Shown: piece by piece, positions 33,858-44,200 of the stretch
How the letters are laid out: the number at the start of each line of letters is the position of its first letter
Position numbering within the stretch: position 1 is the stretch's first letter
Source: Hahellaceae bacterium
Lineage (GTDB): Bacteria; Pseudomonadota; Gammaproteobacteria; Pseudomonadales; Oleiphilaceae
Reading direction: 5' to 3'
Length of the DNA stretch: 64,000 nt
NCBI GenBank assembly: GCA_016716085.1
Contig: JADJWY010000005.1
Span: forward strand, 186,001-250,000
The notes under the pieces: model-generated
Database searches by the model: none
What the model saw: only the letters and a program-made list of their open reading frames with translations
What the model was told of the DNA's origin: nothing
Program-made: the position numbers and the translations under genes

Positions 33858-35957
33858 TCATCTACGAGAATTAATAATTGCTTCTGCAACCGCCGCCGGA
33901 GCCTCTGCATACTGCGAAAACTCCATCGAATATGTCGCCCGCCCCTGAGTGGCAGAACGCAAATCCGTAGCATACCCAAACATCTCAGATAGCGGTATCA
34001 GAGCGGTTACAACCTTACCCGACACCGTATCCTCCATCCCCTGAATAACGCCGCGACGCCTATTAAGATCACCGACGACATCGCCCATATTTTCATCAGG
34101 AGTCGTCACTTCAACCTTCATGAGAGGCTCCAGTATCGCCGGACTCCCATACTCAGCCAGAGACTTTGTCGCTATACTGGCCGCTATTTTAAAGGCAAGT
34201 TCATTAGAATCCACATCATGAAAGGAGCCATCGAAAACTGCGACCTTTAAACCGAGCAAAGGATACCCTGCGAGCACCCCGTTTTGCATTTGCTCGGACA
34301 CACCTTTCTCAATCGCCGGAATATATTCTTTTGGGACAGCCCCACCGACGACCTCGTTAACAAATACGAGCCCCTCTTCACCAACAGGGGCCGGCTCGAA
34401 TCGCAACCAACAATGCCCGTACTGACCACGACCACCTGATTGGCGAATAAACTTACCTTCAATTTCGCACCGCTTCCGAATGCATTCACGATAAGCCACT
34501 TGAGGCTTGCCGACATTAGCCTCAACCTTGAATTCGCGGCGCATCCGCTCGACGAGGATATCCAGGTGCAACTCACCCATACCGGATATAATAATTTGCC
34601 CAGTTTCCTCATCCGTCTTCACCCTAAAAGAAGGATCCTCCTGAGCCAAACGAGCAAGCGCAAACGCCATTTTCTCCTGATCCGCTTTGGACTTTGGCTC
34701 AACAGCAACTGAGATCACCGGCTCTGGAAAATCCATTTTCTCAAGAAGAATCAGATGAGAAGGATCACACAGAGTATCGCCCGTTGTGACATCCTTTAAT
34801 CCAATAACAGCTGCTATATCGCCGGCACGAACCTCTTTAATTTCATCCCGATTATTAGCGTGCATCTGGACCATTCTACCTATACGCTCTCTTCGCCCTT
34901 TACCTGAGTTAAAGACAGCTGTACCCGTCTCCATAACACCCGAATAAACGCGAATAAACGTCAAAGTCCCCACAAAAGGGTCAGTGGCAATCTTGAACGC
35001 CAGCGCAGCAAAGGGCTGATCATCCCCCGACACCCTGGTTGCATGGGTCACACCATCCTCAAGAACACCATCGATGGCCTTCACTTCGGTAGGAGCAGGC
35101 AAATAATCGATTACCGAATCCAGTACCGCCTGTACACCTTTATTCTTAAAAGCAGACCCACCCAGAACAGGGACAATTTCATTCCTCAAAGTCCTCACGC
35201 GAAGCCCAGCCTTAATTTCTTTCTCGGTCAAAGCCTCCCCATTCAGATATTTTTCCGTGAGCTCTTCAGACGCTTCCGCCGCTGCCTCGACAACCTGTTC
35301 GCGCATGCTATTACACATATCGATCAGATCATCTGGAACATCCTCATAGACAAAAGTGGCCCCCTGATCCTCATCGGACCAGCGAATCGCTTTCATTTTG
35401 ACTAAATCTACAACACCTGCAAACTGATCTTCGGCACCTATCATCATCTGCAATGGCACCGCAACGACGTTAAGCCGCTTTTTTAACTGAGCAACGACTC
35501 GTTCGAAATCAGCCCCAGTTCGATCCATCTTATTAACAAACACAAGCCGGGGCACTTCATACTTGTTAGCCTGCCGCCACACCGTCTCAGTCTGCGGCTG
35601 AACCCCCGAAGAAGCACAGAGCACAACCACAGCACCGTCAAGCACTCGCAGAGACCTTTCAACCTCTATGGTAAAATCCACATGCCCCGGCGTGTCGATG
35701 ATATTGATTCTATGCTCATCAAACTGAGCACTCATACCACTCCAAAAGCATGTGGTAGCGGCTGACGTAATGGTTATGCCACGCTCTTGCTCCTGCTCCA
35801 TCCAATCCATGGTTGCAGCACCGTCATGCACCTCACCTATTTTGTGAGAAATGCCGGTATAAAACAAAACCCGCTCAGTTGTCGTGGTTTTACCCGCATC
35901 AACGTGCGCGCAAATACCAATGTTTCGATACCTTTCTATTGGCGTTTTTCTAGCCAC
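33858..35957 (-). CDS. fusA: elongation factor G
   Basis: A 699-residue EF-G: P-loop AHVDAGKTTTTERVL, DTPGHVDFTIEVERSLRVLD and NKMDRTGADF in the G domain, then domains II-V with SGMGELHLDILVERM and GRGQYGHCW in domain IV. It drives translocation and, with RRF, ribosome recycling. It stands between rpsG and tuf, the standard str operon place, and is closer to the canonical FusA than to the FusB or LepA types. Confidence 0.99.
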   Translation of the reverse strand: MARKTPIERYRNIGICAHVDAGKTTTTERVLFYTGISHKIGEVHDGAATMDWMEQEQERGITITSAATTCFWSGMSAQFDEHRINIIDTPGHVDFTIEVERSLRVLDGAVVVLCASSGVQPQTETVWRQANKYEVPRLVFVNKMDRTGADFERVVAQLKKRLNVVAVPLQMMIGAEDQFAGVVDLVKMKAIRWSDEDQGATFVYEDVPDDLIDMCNSMREQVVEAAAEASEELTEKYLNGEALTEKEIKAGLRVRTLRNEIVPVLGGSAFKNKGVQAVLDSVIDYLPAPTEVKAIDGVLEDGVTHATRVSGDDQPFAALAFKIATDPFVGTLTFIRVYSGVMETGTAVFNSGKGRRERIGRMVQMHANNRDEIKEVRAGDIAAVIGLKDVTTGDTLCDPSHLILLEKMDFPEPVISVAVEPKSKADQEKMAFALARLAQEDPSFRVKTDEETGQIIISGMGELHLDILVERMRREFKVEANVGKPQVAYRECIRKRCEIEGKFIRQSGGRGQYGHCWLRFEPAPVGEEGLVFVNEVVGGAVPKEYIPAIEKGVSEQMQNGVLAGYPLLGLKVAVFDGSFHDVDSNELAFKIAASIATKSLAEYGSPAILEPLMKVEVTTPDENMGDVVGDLNRRRGVIQGMEDTVSGKVVTALIPLSEMFGYATDLRSATQGRATYSMEFSQYAEAPAAVAEAIINSRR

Positions 35958-35987
35958 GACTAACCCTTACTGACCGCTTTAGCACAA

Positions 35988-36458
35988 TTAAAACCGATAG
36001 TGCGAAAATGCCTTGTTAGCTTCTGCCATCTTATGAACATCTTCACGCTTCTTAACCGCAGCGCCTTTACCTTCAGAAGCATCCATCATTTCTGCAGCCA
36101 GGCGAGCAGCCATAGACTTCTCGCTACGCTTGCGGGAGTACTCAACCAACCAGCGCATAGATAACGCCTGCTGCCGAGACTGACGCACCTCTACAGGCAC
36201 CTGATAGGTCGCACCGCCCACTCGACGCGATTTAACCTCAACCAAAGGCTGGATATTTTCTAGTGCCGACTCAAAAATCTCCAAAGACTCTTTCTTTGTC
36301 TTACTGGAAACAATGTCCAAAGCACCGTACACAATCGCCTCAGCGACTGACTTTTTACCGTCAACCATTACATGGTTAATAAACTTAGCCAACACCTGGC
36401 TACCAAACTTAGGATCTGGAAGAATTTCTCTTTTTGCAGCAACTCGTCTTCTTGGCAT
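35988..36458 (-). CDS. rpsG: 30S ribosomal protein S7
   Basis: A 156-residue S7: MPRRRVAAKREILPDPKFGS and RRVGGATYQVPVEVRQSRQQ are diagnostic. It organises the 3' (head) domain of 16S rRNA and lies near the E site. In E. coli S7 represses the str operon by binding the rpsL-rpsG intercistronic RNA. A comparable 102-bp gap is present here (36459-36560), containing a GACC/GGTC-type hairpin. Confidence 0.98.
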   Translation of the reverse strand: MPRRRVAAKREILPDPKFGSQVLAKFINHVMVDGKKSVAEAIVYGALDIVSSKTKKESLEIFESALENIQPLVEVKSRRVGGATYQVPVEVRQSRQQALSMRWLVEYSRKRSEKSMAARLAAEMMDASEGKGAAVKKREDVHKMAEANKAFSHYRF

Positions 36459-36560
36459 ATCGCCCTCACTAAAATTATCAAGGGTTATTCAGGCCACCGA
36501 CCAGAATGGGTCGACCTTACTCACCGACTTTCAATCAATCACAAATACATCCGAACGCTA

Positions 36561-36935
36561 TTAGCCTTTAGGACGCTTAGCTCCATACTTAGAACGACCT
36601 TGACGACGCTTGGTAACACCCGCCGTATCAAGGGTACCCCGAACAGTATGATACCGAACACCTGGCAAATCCTTAACCCGACCACCCCGAATGAGCACCA
36701 CACTATGCTCTTGCAGGTTGTGACCTTCACCACCAATGTATGAGGTTACTTCGTATCCATTAGTCAAACGCACCCGACAAACCTTTCTCAATGCAGAGTT
36801 AGGCTTTTTCGGTGTCGTAGTATAAACACGCGTACATACGCCGCGTCTTTGCGGACAGCTCTGTAGAGCCGGAACATCGCTTTTCGCGACTTTAGCCCGC
36901 CGTGGTTTGCGAACCAACTGGTTTATAGTTGCCAT
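36561..36935 (-). CDS. rpsL: 30S ribosomal protein S12
   Basis: A 124-residue S12: TTTPKKPNSALRKVCRVRL and GGRVKDLPGVRYHTVRG. Lys43 and Lys88, where streptomycin-resistance mutations occur, have the wild-type residue. Asp89, the beta-methylthiolation site of RimO, is present. S12 sits in the decoding centre and monitors codon-anticodon pairing. It is the first gene of the str operon. Confidence 0.98.
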   Translation of the reverse strand: MATINQLVRKPRRAKVAKSDVPALQSCPQRRGVCTRVYTTTPKKPNSALRKVCRVRLTNGYEVTSYIGGEGHNLQEHSVVLIRGGRVKDLPGVRYHTVRGTLDTAGVTKRRQGRSKYGAKRPKG

Positions 36936-36970
36936 TAATTACTCCAAAAAACTCTTCCAAAATGCCACAT

Positions 36971-37010
36971 AAATAAAGAGGCACGGAAGTCTAATGTGAC
37001 CCACGTGCCT
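36971..37010 (-). terminator. hairpin downstream of rpoC
   Basis: AGGCACG and CGTGCCT pair across an 18-base loop on the minus strand and are followed by CTTTATTT. It could end the rpoBC transcript. It shares sequence with the str promoter, so transcription must pass or restart here. Confidence 0.5.
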
Positions 37011-37016
37011 AGTCAA
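36988..37016 (-). promoter_or_regulatory. str operon promoter
   Basis: TTGACT (37011-37016), a 17-bp spacer and TAGACT (36988-36993) on the minus strand, about 50 bp before the rpsL ATG. The -35 hexamer is the same as at the S10 promoter. Confidence 0.7.
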
Positions 37017-37034
37017 GAAAATAACAATTTTTGT

Positions 37035-40000
37035 TTACTTATTAAGCTCTGCGCTCAAAGCCTCAAATACATCTGCTGCACTAACACCTGTTTCGCGCTG
37101 TTGCTTCTTTTTACGCCGATCATTGTGGTATGCCGATCCGGTGCCTGCAGGAATCAAACGACCAACAACTACGTTTTCCTTTAAGCCTCTTAAGTAGTCC
37201 TTCTTACCGGTAACAGCCGCCTCAGTAAGAACCCGGGTCGTTTCTTGGAAAGAGGCCGCCGAGATGAAACTTTCTGTCGCCAATGAGGCTTTGGTGATGC
37301 CCAGCAGCACACGCTCGAACGTAGCAGGCATCATTTCTTTCGTTGCAGCCAGCTCATTCTCTTCAAGCAACTTCACATATTCAACCTGGTCGCCTTTAAT
37401 TAACGCAGTATCTCCAGCCGACAGCACTTCAACTTTACGAATCATTTGTTTAACAATAACCTCGATGTGCTTGTCGTTAATGACAACACCTTGAAGCCTG
37501 TAAACTTCCTGAATTTCGTTAATGATGTACTTGGCCAACTCGCCAACACCAAGGAGGCGTAGAATGTCATGCGGATTGGATGGACCATCTGAGATGACCT
37601 CTCCTTTTTGAACTTGCTCGCCTTCGAAAACGTTCAAGGTCCGCCACTTAGGAATAAGCAACTCGAAAGGATCCCCCCCATCAGTAGGGGAAATAACCAA
37701 GCGCTTCTTACCTTTGGTTTCTTTTCCAAACGAAATTATCCCGCTTATTTCAGCCAGAATAGCTGGCTCTTTTGGCTTTCTCGCTTCAAACAGATCCGCT
37801 ACGCGGGGAAGACCCCCTGTAATATCACGCGTCTTGGAAGACTCCTGAGGAATACGGGCCACGACCCCACCCATTTCAACAATCTCACCGTCCCGAATGT
37901 TCAATAACGCATTCGGGGGCAAGAAGTACTGCACAGGTGTTTCACTGCCAGGAAACTTAATTTCGCTTCCATCTTCCGCCAACAATTGAACCATTGGCCG
38001 AATATCCTTGCCAGCCGCAGGGCGCTCTTTCGGATCAATAACCTGAATACTCGAAAGGCCTGTGAGTTCGTCAGTCTGAGTCTTAACGGTAATCCCTTCT
38101 TCCAGACCAGCAAATTTAACCCGGCCAGACACCTCCGTTATAATCGGATGCGTATGGGGGTCCCACTTGGCAACAACCTCGCCAGCCTTAACGACATCGC
38201 CCTGCTTGACTGACAGCACGCCACCATAAGGTAGTTTATAGGACTCTCTTTCCCGTCCCGCGCTATCAGCAATCGCCAAGGTAGAAGAACGCGAAACAAC
38301 AACCAATGTTCCATCCTTCCTGGCGATAGATTTCATATTATGAAACCTAACAGTGCCCCCATGCTTAACCTGGATATTATCAACAGCCGAGGCCCGAGAT
38401 GCCGCACCCCCAATGTGGAAGGTACGCATGGTCAACTGAGTACCAGGCTCCCCGATAGACTGCGCAGCAATTACGCCGACAGACTCCCCTTGGTTCACCA
38501 AATGGCCTCGGGCCAAATCGCGCCCATAGCAGTGAGCACACACACCAAACTTCGTTTCACACGTAATCGGAGAGCGAACATAAATCTCATCCACCCCAGC
38601 GCTCTCAAGTTGTTCAATCAATTGTTCATCGAGCAACACGCCCTTTTCAATTACGACGTTTTCCTTGTCAGCCGCCGAGTATGCATCCCGAGCTGTAACA
38701 CGACCCAACACTCGGTCGCCCAAGCCAATTACAACATCGCCACCCTCAATATGCGGCGTTACCAACAAACCTTCTTCTGTGCCACAGTCAGTTTCCGTGA
38801 TCACCATGTCCTGCGCCACATCCACTAAACGTCTGGTTAAATATCCAGAGTTCGCAGTTTTCAATGCTGTATCCGCGAGCCCCTTACGAGCGCCGTGTGT
38901 AGAAATAAAATATTGAAGAACGTTCAAGCCTTCCCGGAAGTTTGCTGTAATCGGCGTTTCAATGATCGAGCCATCCGGCTTCGCCATCAGACCTCGCATA
39001 CCCGCCAACTGACGAATCTGTGCGGCCGAGCCCCGAGCGCCAGAGTCCGCCATAATGTATACAGAGTTGAAGGACTCCTGATCAACTTCAGTCCCCTCTT
39101 TATTGACTACAGTTTCCTTACCCAGACGATCCATCATCGCCTTGGAAACACGGTCGTTGGCGCGGGACCAAATATCTATAACTTTGTTATATTTTTCCCC
39201 TGCTGTCAGGAGACCAGACGAAAACTGAGCCTCAATTTCTTTCACTTCATCATCAGAAGCATCGATAATGCTGGCCTTCTCATCGGGTATAACAAAATCA
39301 TTCACCCCGATGGAGGACCCTGAAACCGTCGCGTAATTAAAGCCGGTATACATGATTTGATCAGCAAAAATAACCGTTTCTTTCAACCCGACACGTCTGT
39401 AGCACGAGTTGATAAGCCTGGAAATCGCTTTCTTCTTCATTGACTGGTTGACCAGGGAGTACGGCAATCCTTCAGGTACGATTCGATAAAGCAAAGCACG
39501 CCCAACTGTCGTCTCATAAACGCTATAGGTGACCTGTTTCTCGCCATCAGCTGAAAACGCTACTTCACGGATTCGGACTTTAACAATTGCCTGCAAATCA
39601 ACTTGCTTTGCTCCGTATGCTCGATGCACCTCTTCGAGGTCGGAAAAGGCCATACCTTCGCCTTTTGCATTTATGCGCGAACGAGTCATGTAATACAAAC
39701 CAAGCACAACGTCTTGGGATGGCACAATAATCGGATCCCCGTTAGCAGGCGACAGAATATTGTTTGTAGACATCATAAGCGCACGAGCCTCGAGCTGCGC
39801 TTCTAAGGTCAACGGCACGTGAACCGCCATCTGGTCACCGTCAAAGTCGGCGTTATAAGCAGAACAGACCAAGGGATGCAGCTGAATCGCCTTGCCTTCG
39901 ATCAAAATTGGCTCAAAAGCCTGGATACCTAAACGGTGAAGCGTCGGAGCCCGGTTGAGAAGAACCGGATGCTCACGAATGACTTCATCCAGAATATCCC

Positions 40001-41225
40001 AAACAACTGCCTCCTCCCTTTCAACCATCTTTTTCGCAGCCTTGATGGTTGTCGCTAAACCACGTAGCTCCAGCTTAGAGAAAATAAACGGCTTGAAGAG
40101 CTCCAAGGCCATTTTCTTGGGCAAACCGCACTGGTGCAACCTCAACGTCGGTCCCACTACAATGACCGAACGGCCCGAGTAGTCAACCCGCTTTCCAAGT
40201 AGGTTTTGCCGGAAACGACCCTGCTTACCCTTAATCATGTCAGCAAGGGACTTAAGTGGTCTCTTGTTGGATCCGGTAATAGCCCTGCCACGCCGACCGT
40301 TATCTAGCAACGCATCTACAGACTCTTGCAACATCCGCTTTTCGTTGCGCACGATAATATCTGGCGCACTGAGCTCCAAAAGCCTCTTCAATCGATTATT
40401 TCGATTAATCACTCGTCTATAGAGATCATTGAGGTCGCTTGTCGCAAAGCGGCCTCCATCCAGAGGAACTAGTGGACGCAGGTCTGGTGGCAAAACAGGT
40501 AATACTGTCATAATCATCCATTCAGGGTGATTGCCAGATCCTTGAAAAGCTTCCATCAATTTAAGACGCTTGGACAACTTTTTGATCTTAGTTTCAGAGT
40601 TCGTGTTGGGGATTTCTTCCCGTAAGCGAGATATCTCTTCATCTAACTCTATATCATTAAGCAGAGCCTTGATTGCTTCAGCTCCCATACGCGCATCGAA
40701 CTCGTCACCAAACTCTTCTAATGCTTCGTAATATTGCTCATCCGACAATAACTGCCCCTTTTCAAGGGTTGTCATACCCGGATCAATTACGATAAATGAC
40801 TCGAAATACAGTACCCGTTCGATATCACGCAGGGTCATATCAAGAAGCAAGCCTATCCTGGATGGAAGAGACTTCAAAAACCAGATATGAGCGACCGGAG
40901 ATGCTAACTCTATATGCCCCATTCGCTCCCGACGGACATTTGCCGGCGCAACTTCTACACCACACTTTTCACAAATGACGCCACGATGCTTCAAGCGCTT
41001 GTATTTCCCACACAAACACTCGTAGTCCTTAATTGGACCGAAAATTTTGGCACAGAACAAACCGTCACGCTCAGGCTTGAACGTACGATAGTTAATCGTT
41101 TCCGGTTTTTTAACCTCTCCATATGACCAGGAGCGTATCATGTCAGGGGAAGCCAAACCTATGCGGATGGAGTCAAACTCCTTGGTGAAATTTTGATTTT
41201 TAAGGAGATTCAATAAATCTTTCAT
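37035..41225 (-). CDS. rpoC: RNA polymerase beta' subunit
   Basis: A 1396-residue beta' subunit. The N-terminal zinc site (CLCGKYKRLKHRGVICEKCG), the invariant catalytic NADFDGDQMAVH with three Mg-binding aspartates, the second zinc site (CGTEEG...CETKFGVCAHCYG), the bridge helix region and the trigger loop (MRTFHIGGAASR) are all present. The length is close to that of Pseudomonas. It is 74 bp after rpoB and followed by a hairpin and the str promoter. Confidence 0.99.
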   Translation of the reverse strand: MKDLLNLLKNQNFTKEFDSIRIGLASPDMIRSWSYGEVKKPETINYRTFKPERDGLFCAKIFGPIKDYECLCGKYKRLKHRGVICEKCGVEVAPANVRRERMGHIELASPVAHIWFLKSLPSRIGLLLDMTLRDIERVLYFESFIVIDPGMTTLEKGQLLSDEQYYEALEEFGDEFDARMGAEAIKALLNDIELDEEISRLREEIPNTNSETKIKKLSKRLKLMEAFQGSGNHPEWMIMTVLPVLPPDLRPLVPLDGGRFATSDLNDLYRRVINRNNRLKRLLELSAPDIIVRNEKRMLQESVDALLDNGRRGRAITGSNKRPLKSLADMIKGKQGRFRQNLLGKRVDYSGRSVIVVGPTLRLHQCGLPKKMALELFKPFIFSKLELRGLATTIKAAKKMVEREEAVVWDILDEVIREHPVLLNRAPTLHRLGIQAFEPILIEGKAIQLHPLVCSAYNADFDGDQMAVHVPLTLEAQLEARALMMSTNNILSPANGDPIIVPSQDVVLGLYYMTRSRINAKGEGMAFSDLEEVHRAYGAKQVDLQAIVKVRIREVAFSADGEKQVTYSVYETTVGRALLYRIVPEGLPYSLVNQSMKKKAISRLINSCYRRVGLKETVIFADQIMYTGFNYATVSGSSIGVNDFVIPDEKASIIDASDDEVKEIEAQFSSGLLTAGEKYNKVIDIWSRANDRVSKAMMDRLGKETVVNKEGTEVDQESFNSVYIMADSGARGSAAQIRQLAGMRGLMAKPDGSIIETPITANFREGLNVLQYFISTHGARKGLADTALKTANSGYLTRRLVDVAQDMVITETDCGTEEGLLVTPHIEGGDVVIGLGDRVLGRVTARDAYSAADKENVVIEKGVLLDEQLIEQLESAGVDEIYVRSPITCETKFGVCAHCYGRDLARGHLVNQGESVGVIAAQSIGEPGTQLTMRTFHIGGAASRASAVDNIQVKHGGTVRFHNMKSIARKDGTLVVVSRSSTLAIADSAGRERESYKLPYGGVLSVKQGDVVKAGEVVAKWDPHTHPIITEVSGRVKFAGLEEGITVKTQTDELTGLSSIQVIDPKERPAAGKDIRPMVQLLAEDGSEIKFPGSETPVQYFLPPNALLNIRDGEIVEMGGVVARIPQESSKTRDITGGLPRVADLFEARKPKEPAILAEISGIISFGKETKGKKRLVISPTDGGDPFELLIPKWRTLNVFEGEQVQKGEVISDGPSNPHDILRLLGVGELAKYIINEIQEVYRLQGVVINDKHIEVIVKQMIRKVEVLSAGDTALIKGDQVEYVKLLEENELAATKEMMPATFERVLLGITKASLATESFISAASFQETTRVLTEAAVTGKKDYLRGLKENVVVGRLIPAGTGSAYHNDRRKKKQQRETGVSAADVFEALSAELNK

Positions 41226-41252
41226 TATTCAGAAGCCTCTGGAATTTTTTTT

Positions 41253-41272
41253 CAGCCAGGATTTCCTGGCTG
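41253..41272. repeat. hairpin between rpoB and rpoC
   Basis: CAGCCAGG-ATTT-CCTGGCTG is a perfect 8-bp stem with a four-base loop. In the minus-strand transcript it is followed by A residues, not U, so it is not a terminator. It may be an RNA-processing or stability element. Confidence 0.6.
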
Positions 41273-41299
41273 TGTAAACAAACTGTGCCTGAAGAAGAG

Positions 41300-44200
41300 C
41301 TATTCAGATTCAAGCTCTATATCAATCCCCAAGGAACGAATTTCTTTCACCAATACATTGAATGATTCGGGCATCCCCGGCTCCATCCTATGGTCTCCAT
41401 CGACAATATTCTTGTACATTTTGGTTCGCCCACTCACATCATCCGACTTGACGGTCAGCATTTCTTGCAGGGTGTAGGACGCTCCATACGCTTCCAATGC
41501 CCACACTTCCATTTCCCCAAAACGCTGGCCACCAAACTGCGCTTTACCACCTAGCGGCTGCTGAGTAACCAAACTGTATGACCCCGTAGAACGAGCATGC
41601 ATCTTGTCGTCGACCAAATGATTCAACTTGAGCATATACATGTAGCCAACTGTAACTTTTCGATCGAACTTATCTCCAGTACGGCCATCATACAAGGTTA
41701 CCTGGCCACTATCGTCGAGATCCGCGAGCCGAAGCATCGTCTTGATCTCACTTTCTTTTGCACCATCGAATACAGGGGTCGCCATTGGCACACCGCCTTT
41801 CAAATTACTCGCCAACGTTAAAACTTCTGCGTCGCTGAGGCTATCAAGCTCTTCTTGTTTACCACCCGTGTTGTTGTAGATCTCGCCCAAAAGAGCACGA
41901 ATCTCCTGCACCTTCCGCTGCTCTTCCAGCATTCGGTTAATCTTGTGACCAAGACCTTTTGCTGCAGCGCCCAAATGTGTTTCAAGCACCTGCCCAACGT
42001 TCATTCGTGAGGGAACACCCAGGGGATTCAGAACGATATCGACCGGATTACCACTTTCGTCATAGGGCATGTCCTCAATCGGCATAATTGCAGAGATAAC
42101 CCCTTTATTTCCGTGCCGTCCGGCCATTTTATCGCCTGGCTGAATTCGACGTTTTACGGCTAGATGAACCTTTACAATTTTCAACACACCCGGAGCAAGG
42201 TCATCCCCACTCTGAAGCTTTCGCTTTTTGTCTTCGAAACGCTCTTCGATTGATTTTTTACGATCCTTCAACTGCGCCTCTGCTTTTTCCAGAAGCTCAT
42301 TGAGTGAGGCATCGGCCATTTTCAGACGGAACCACTCATCACGCTCGAAGGCATTGAAATGAGCATCGCTCAGAACATCACCCTTTTTGACGCCAGGGCC
42401 ACTCTGAACAGCCTGACCAGCCAACGCACCACGCAATCTTTCGAAGGTCGCTCCTTCAACGATCTTGTACTCTTCGTTCAAGTCTTTTCGAACCTTATTC
42501 AACGCAGATTGTTCGATTTCTTTTGCTCTGGAATCCTTTTCAATTCCATCACGTGTGAAGACCTGAACATCAATTACGGTTCCTTTTGTGCCTGTTGGAA
42601 CTCGTAACGAGGTATCTTTAACATCAGAAGCTTTTTCACCAAAAATGGCGCGCAACAGCTTTTCTTCAGGCGTCAGCTGAGTTTCGCCTTTCGGTGTAAC
42701 CTTGCCAACCAAGATGTCACCTGGCTCAACCTCTGCACCAATGAAAATTACGCCTGCGTCATCCAACTTGGCCAAGGCGCTCTCGCCTACATTCGGAATA
42801 TCTGCCGTAATCTCTTCAGGCCCCAACTTTGTATCACGCGCGACGCAAGTCAACTCCTGGATATGGATCGTAGTAAAACGATCCTCTTTTACCACTCTTT
42901 CAGATACCAGGATAGAATCCTCAAAGTTGTATCCGTTCCAAGGCATAAATGCGATACGCATATTTTGGCCCAAGGCCAGCTCACCAAGATCCACAGAAGG
43001 TCCATCTGCCAGAACATCACCTCTGGCTACAATGTCGCCTTCCATAACCAAGGGGCGCTGGTTGATACAGGTGTTTTGGTTTGAACGCTGGTATTTAGTC
43101 AGGTTGTAGATATCTACCCCAGCATCACCCAAATCTGTCTCTTCGTCGGAAACCTTCACAACAATGCGAGCTGCATCCACCCCCACAACAGTCCCGCTGC
43201 GCTTGGCAACGACACACACGCCTGAGTCTTGCGCAACATAGCGCTCCATACCCGTACCCACGAGCGGCTTTTCTGACTTAAGTGTCGGAACAGCCTGCCT
43301 CTGCATGTTCGAGCCCATGAGCGCTCGGTTAGCATCATCATGCTCAAGGAAAGGAATCAGAGAAGCTGCGACCGAAACAAGCTGTCTCGGCGAAACATCC
43401 ATGAAGTTAACGCGATCACGAGGCATGACGGTAAATTCGTTCTTATGCCTAACTGTTACAAGCTGATCGTCAACTAAGCGATTGTTTTCATCAACTTTAG
43501 CGCTGGCCTGAGCGATAACATACTCACTTTCTTCAATCGCAGACAAATATTCGATATCGTCTGTTACCAGGCCATCTACGACACGCCGGTAAGGGCTTTC
43601 TAAAAAGCCATAGGAGTTTGTTCTTGCATACGTCGCAAGTGAGTTAATCAGACCGATGTTTGGACCTTCAGGTGTCTCAATTGGACATACCCGCCCATAA
43701 TGAGTGGGATGCACGTCACGCACTTCAAAGCCAGCACGTTCCCGGGTCAAACCACCAGGACCCAGTGCAGAAACACGCCGCTTATGTGTCACCTCCGATA
43801 GAGGGTTATTCTGATCCATGAACTGAGACAGCTGACTAGAACCGAAAAACTCTTTGATTGCAGCCGCGACCGGCTTAGCGTTAATCAAATCCTGGGGCAT
43901 CAAACCTTCTGATTCGGCCAAGCTTAAACGCTCCTTAACAGCTCGCTCCACGCGAACCAAGCCTACACGAAATTGATTCTCAGCCATCTCACCGACCGAC
44001 CGAATTCTTCGGTTTCCTAAGTGGTCGATATCATCAACAGTCCCCATACCATTACGGATATTGATCAATGTCTTTAGGACATCAACAATGTCAGAATGAC
44101 TCAGAGTGCCTTCACCCTCAATCTCTTCTCGTCCCAGGCGACGATTAAATTTCATACGTCCAACAGCAGAAAGATCGTAGCGCTCTTCAGTGAAGAAAAG

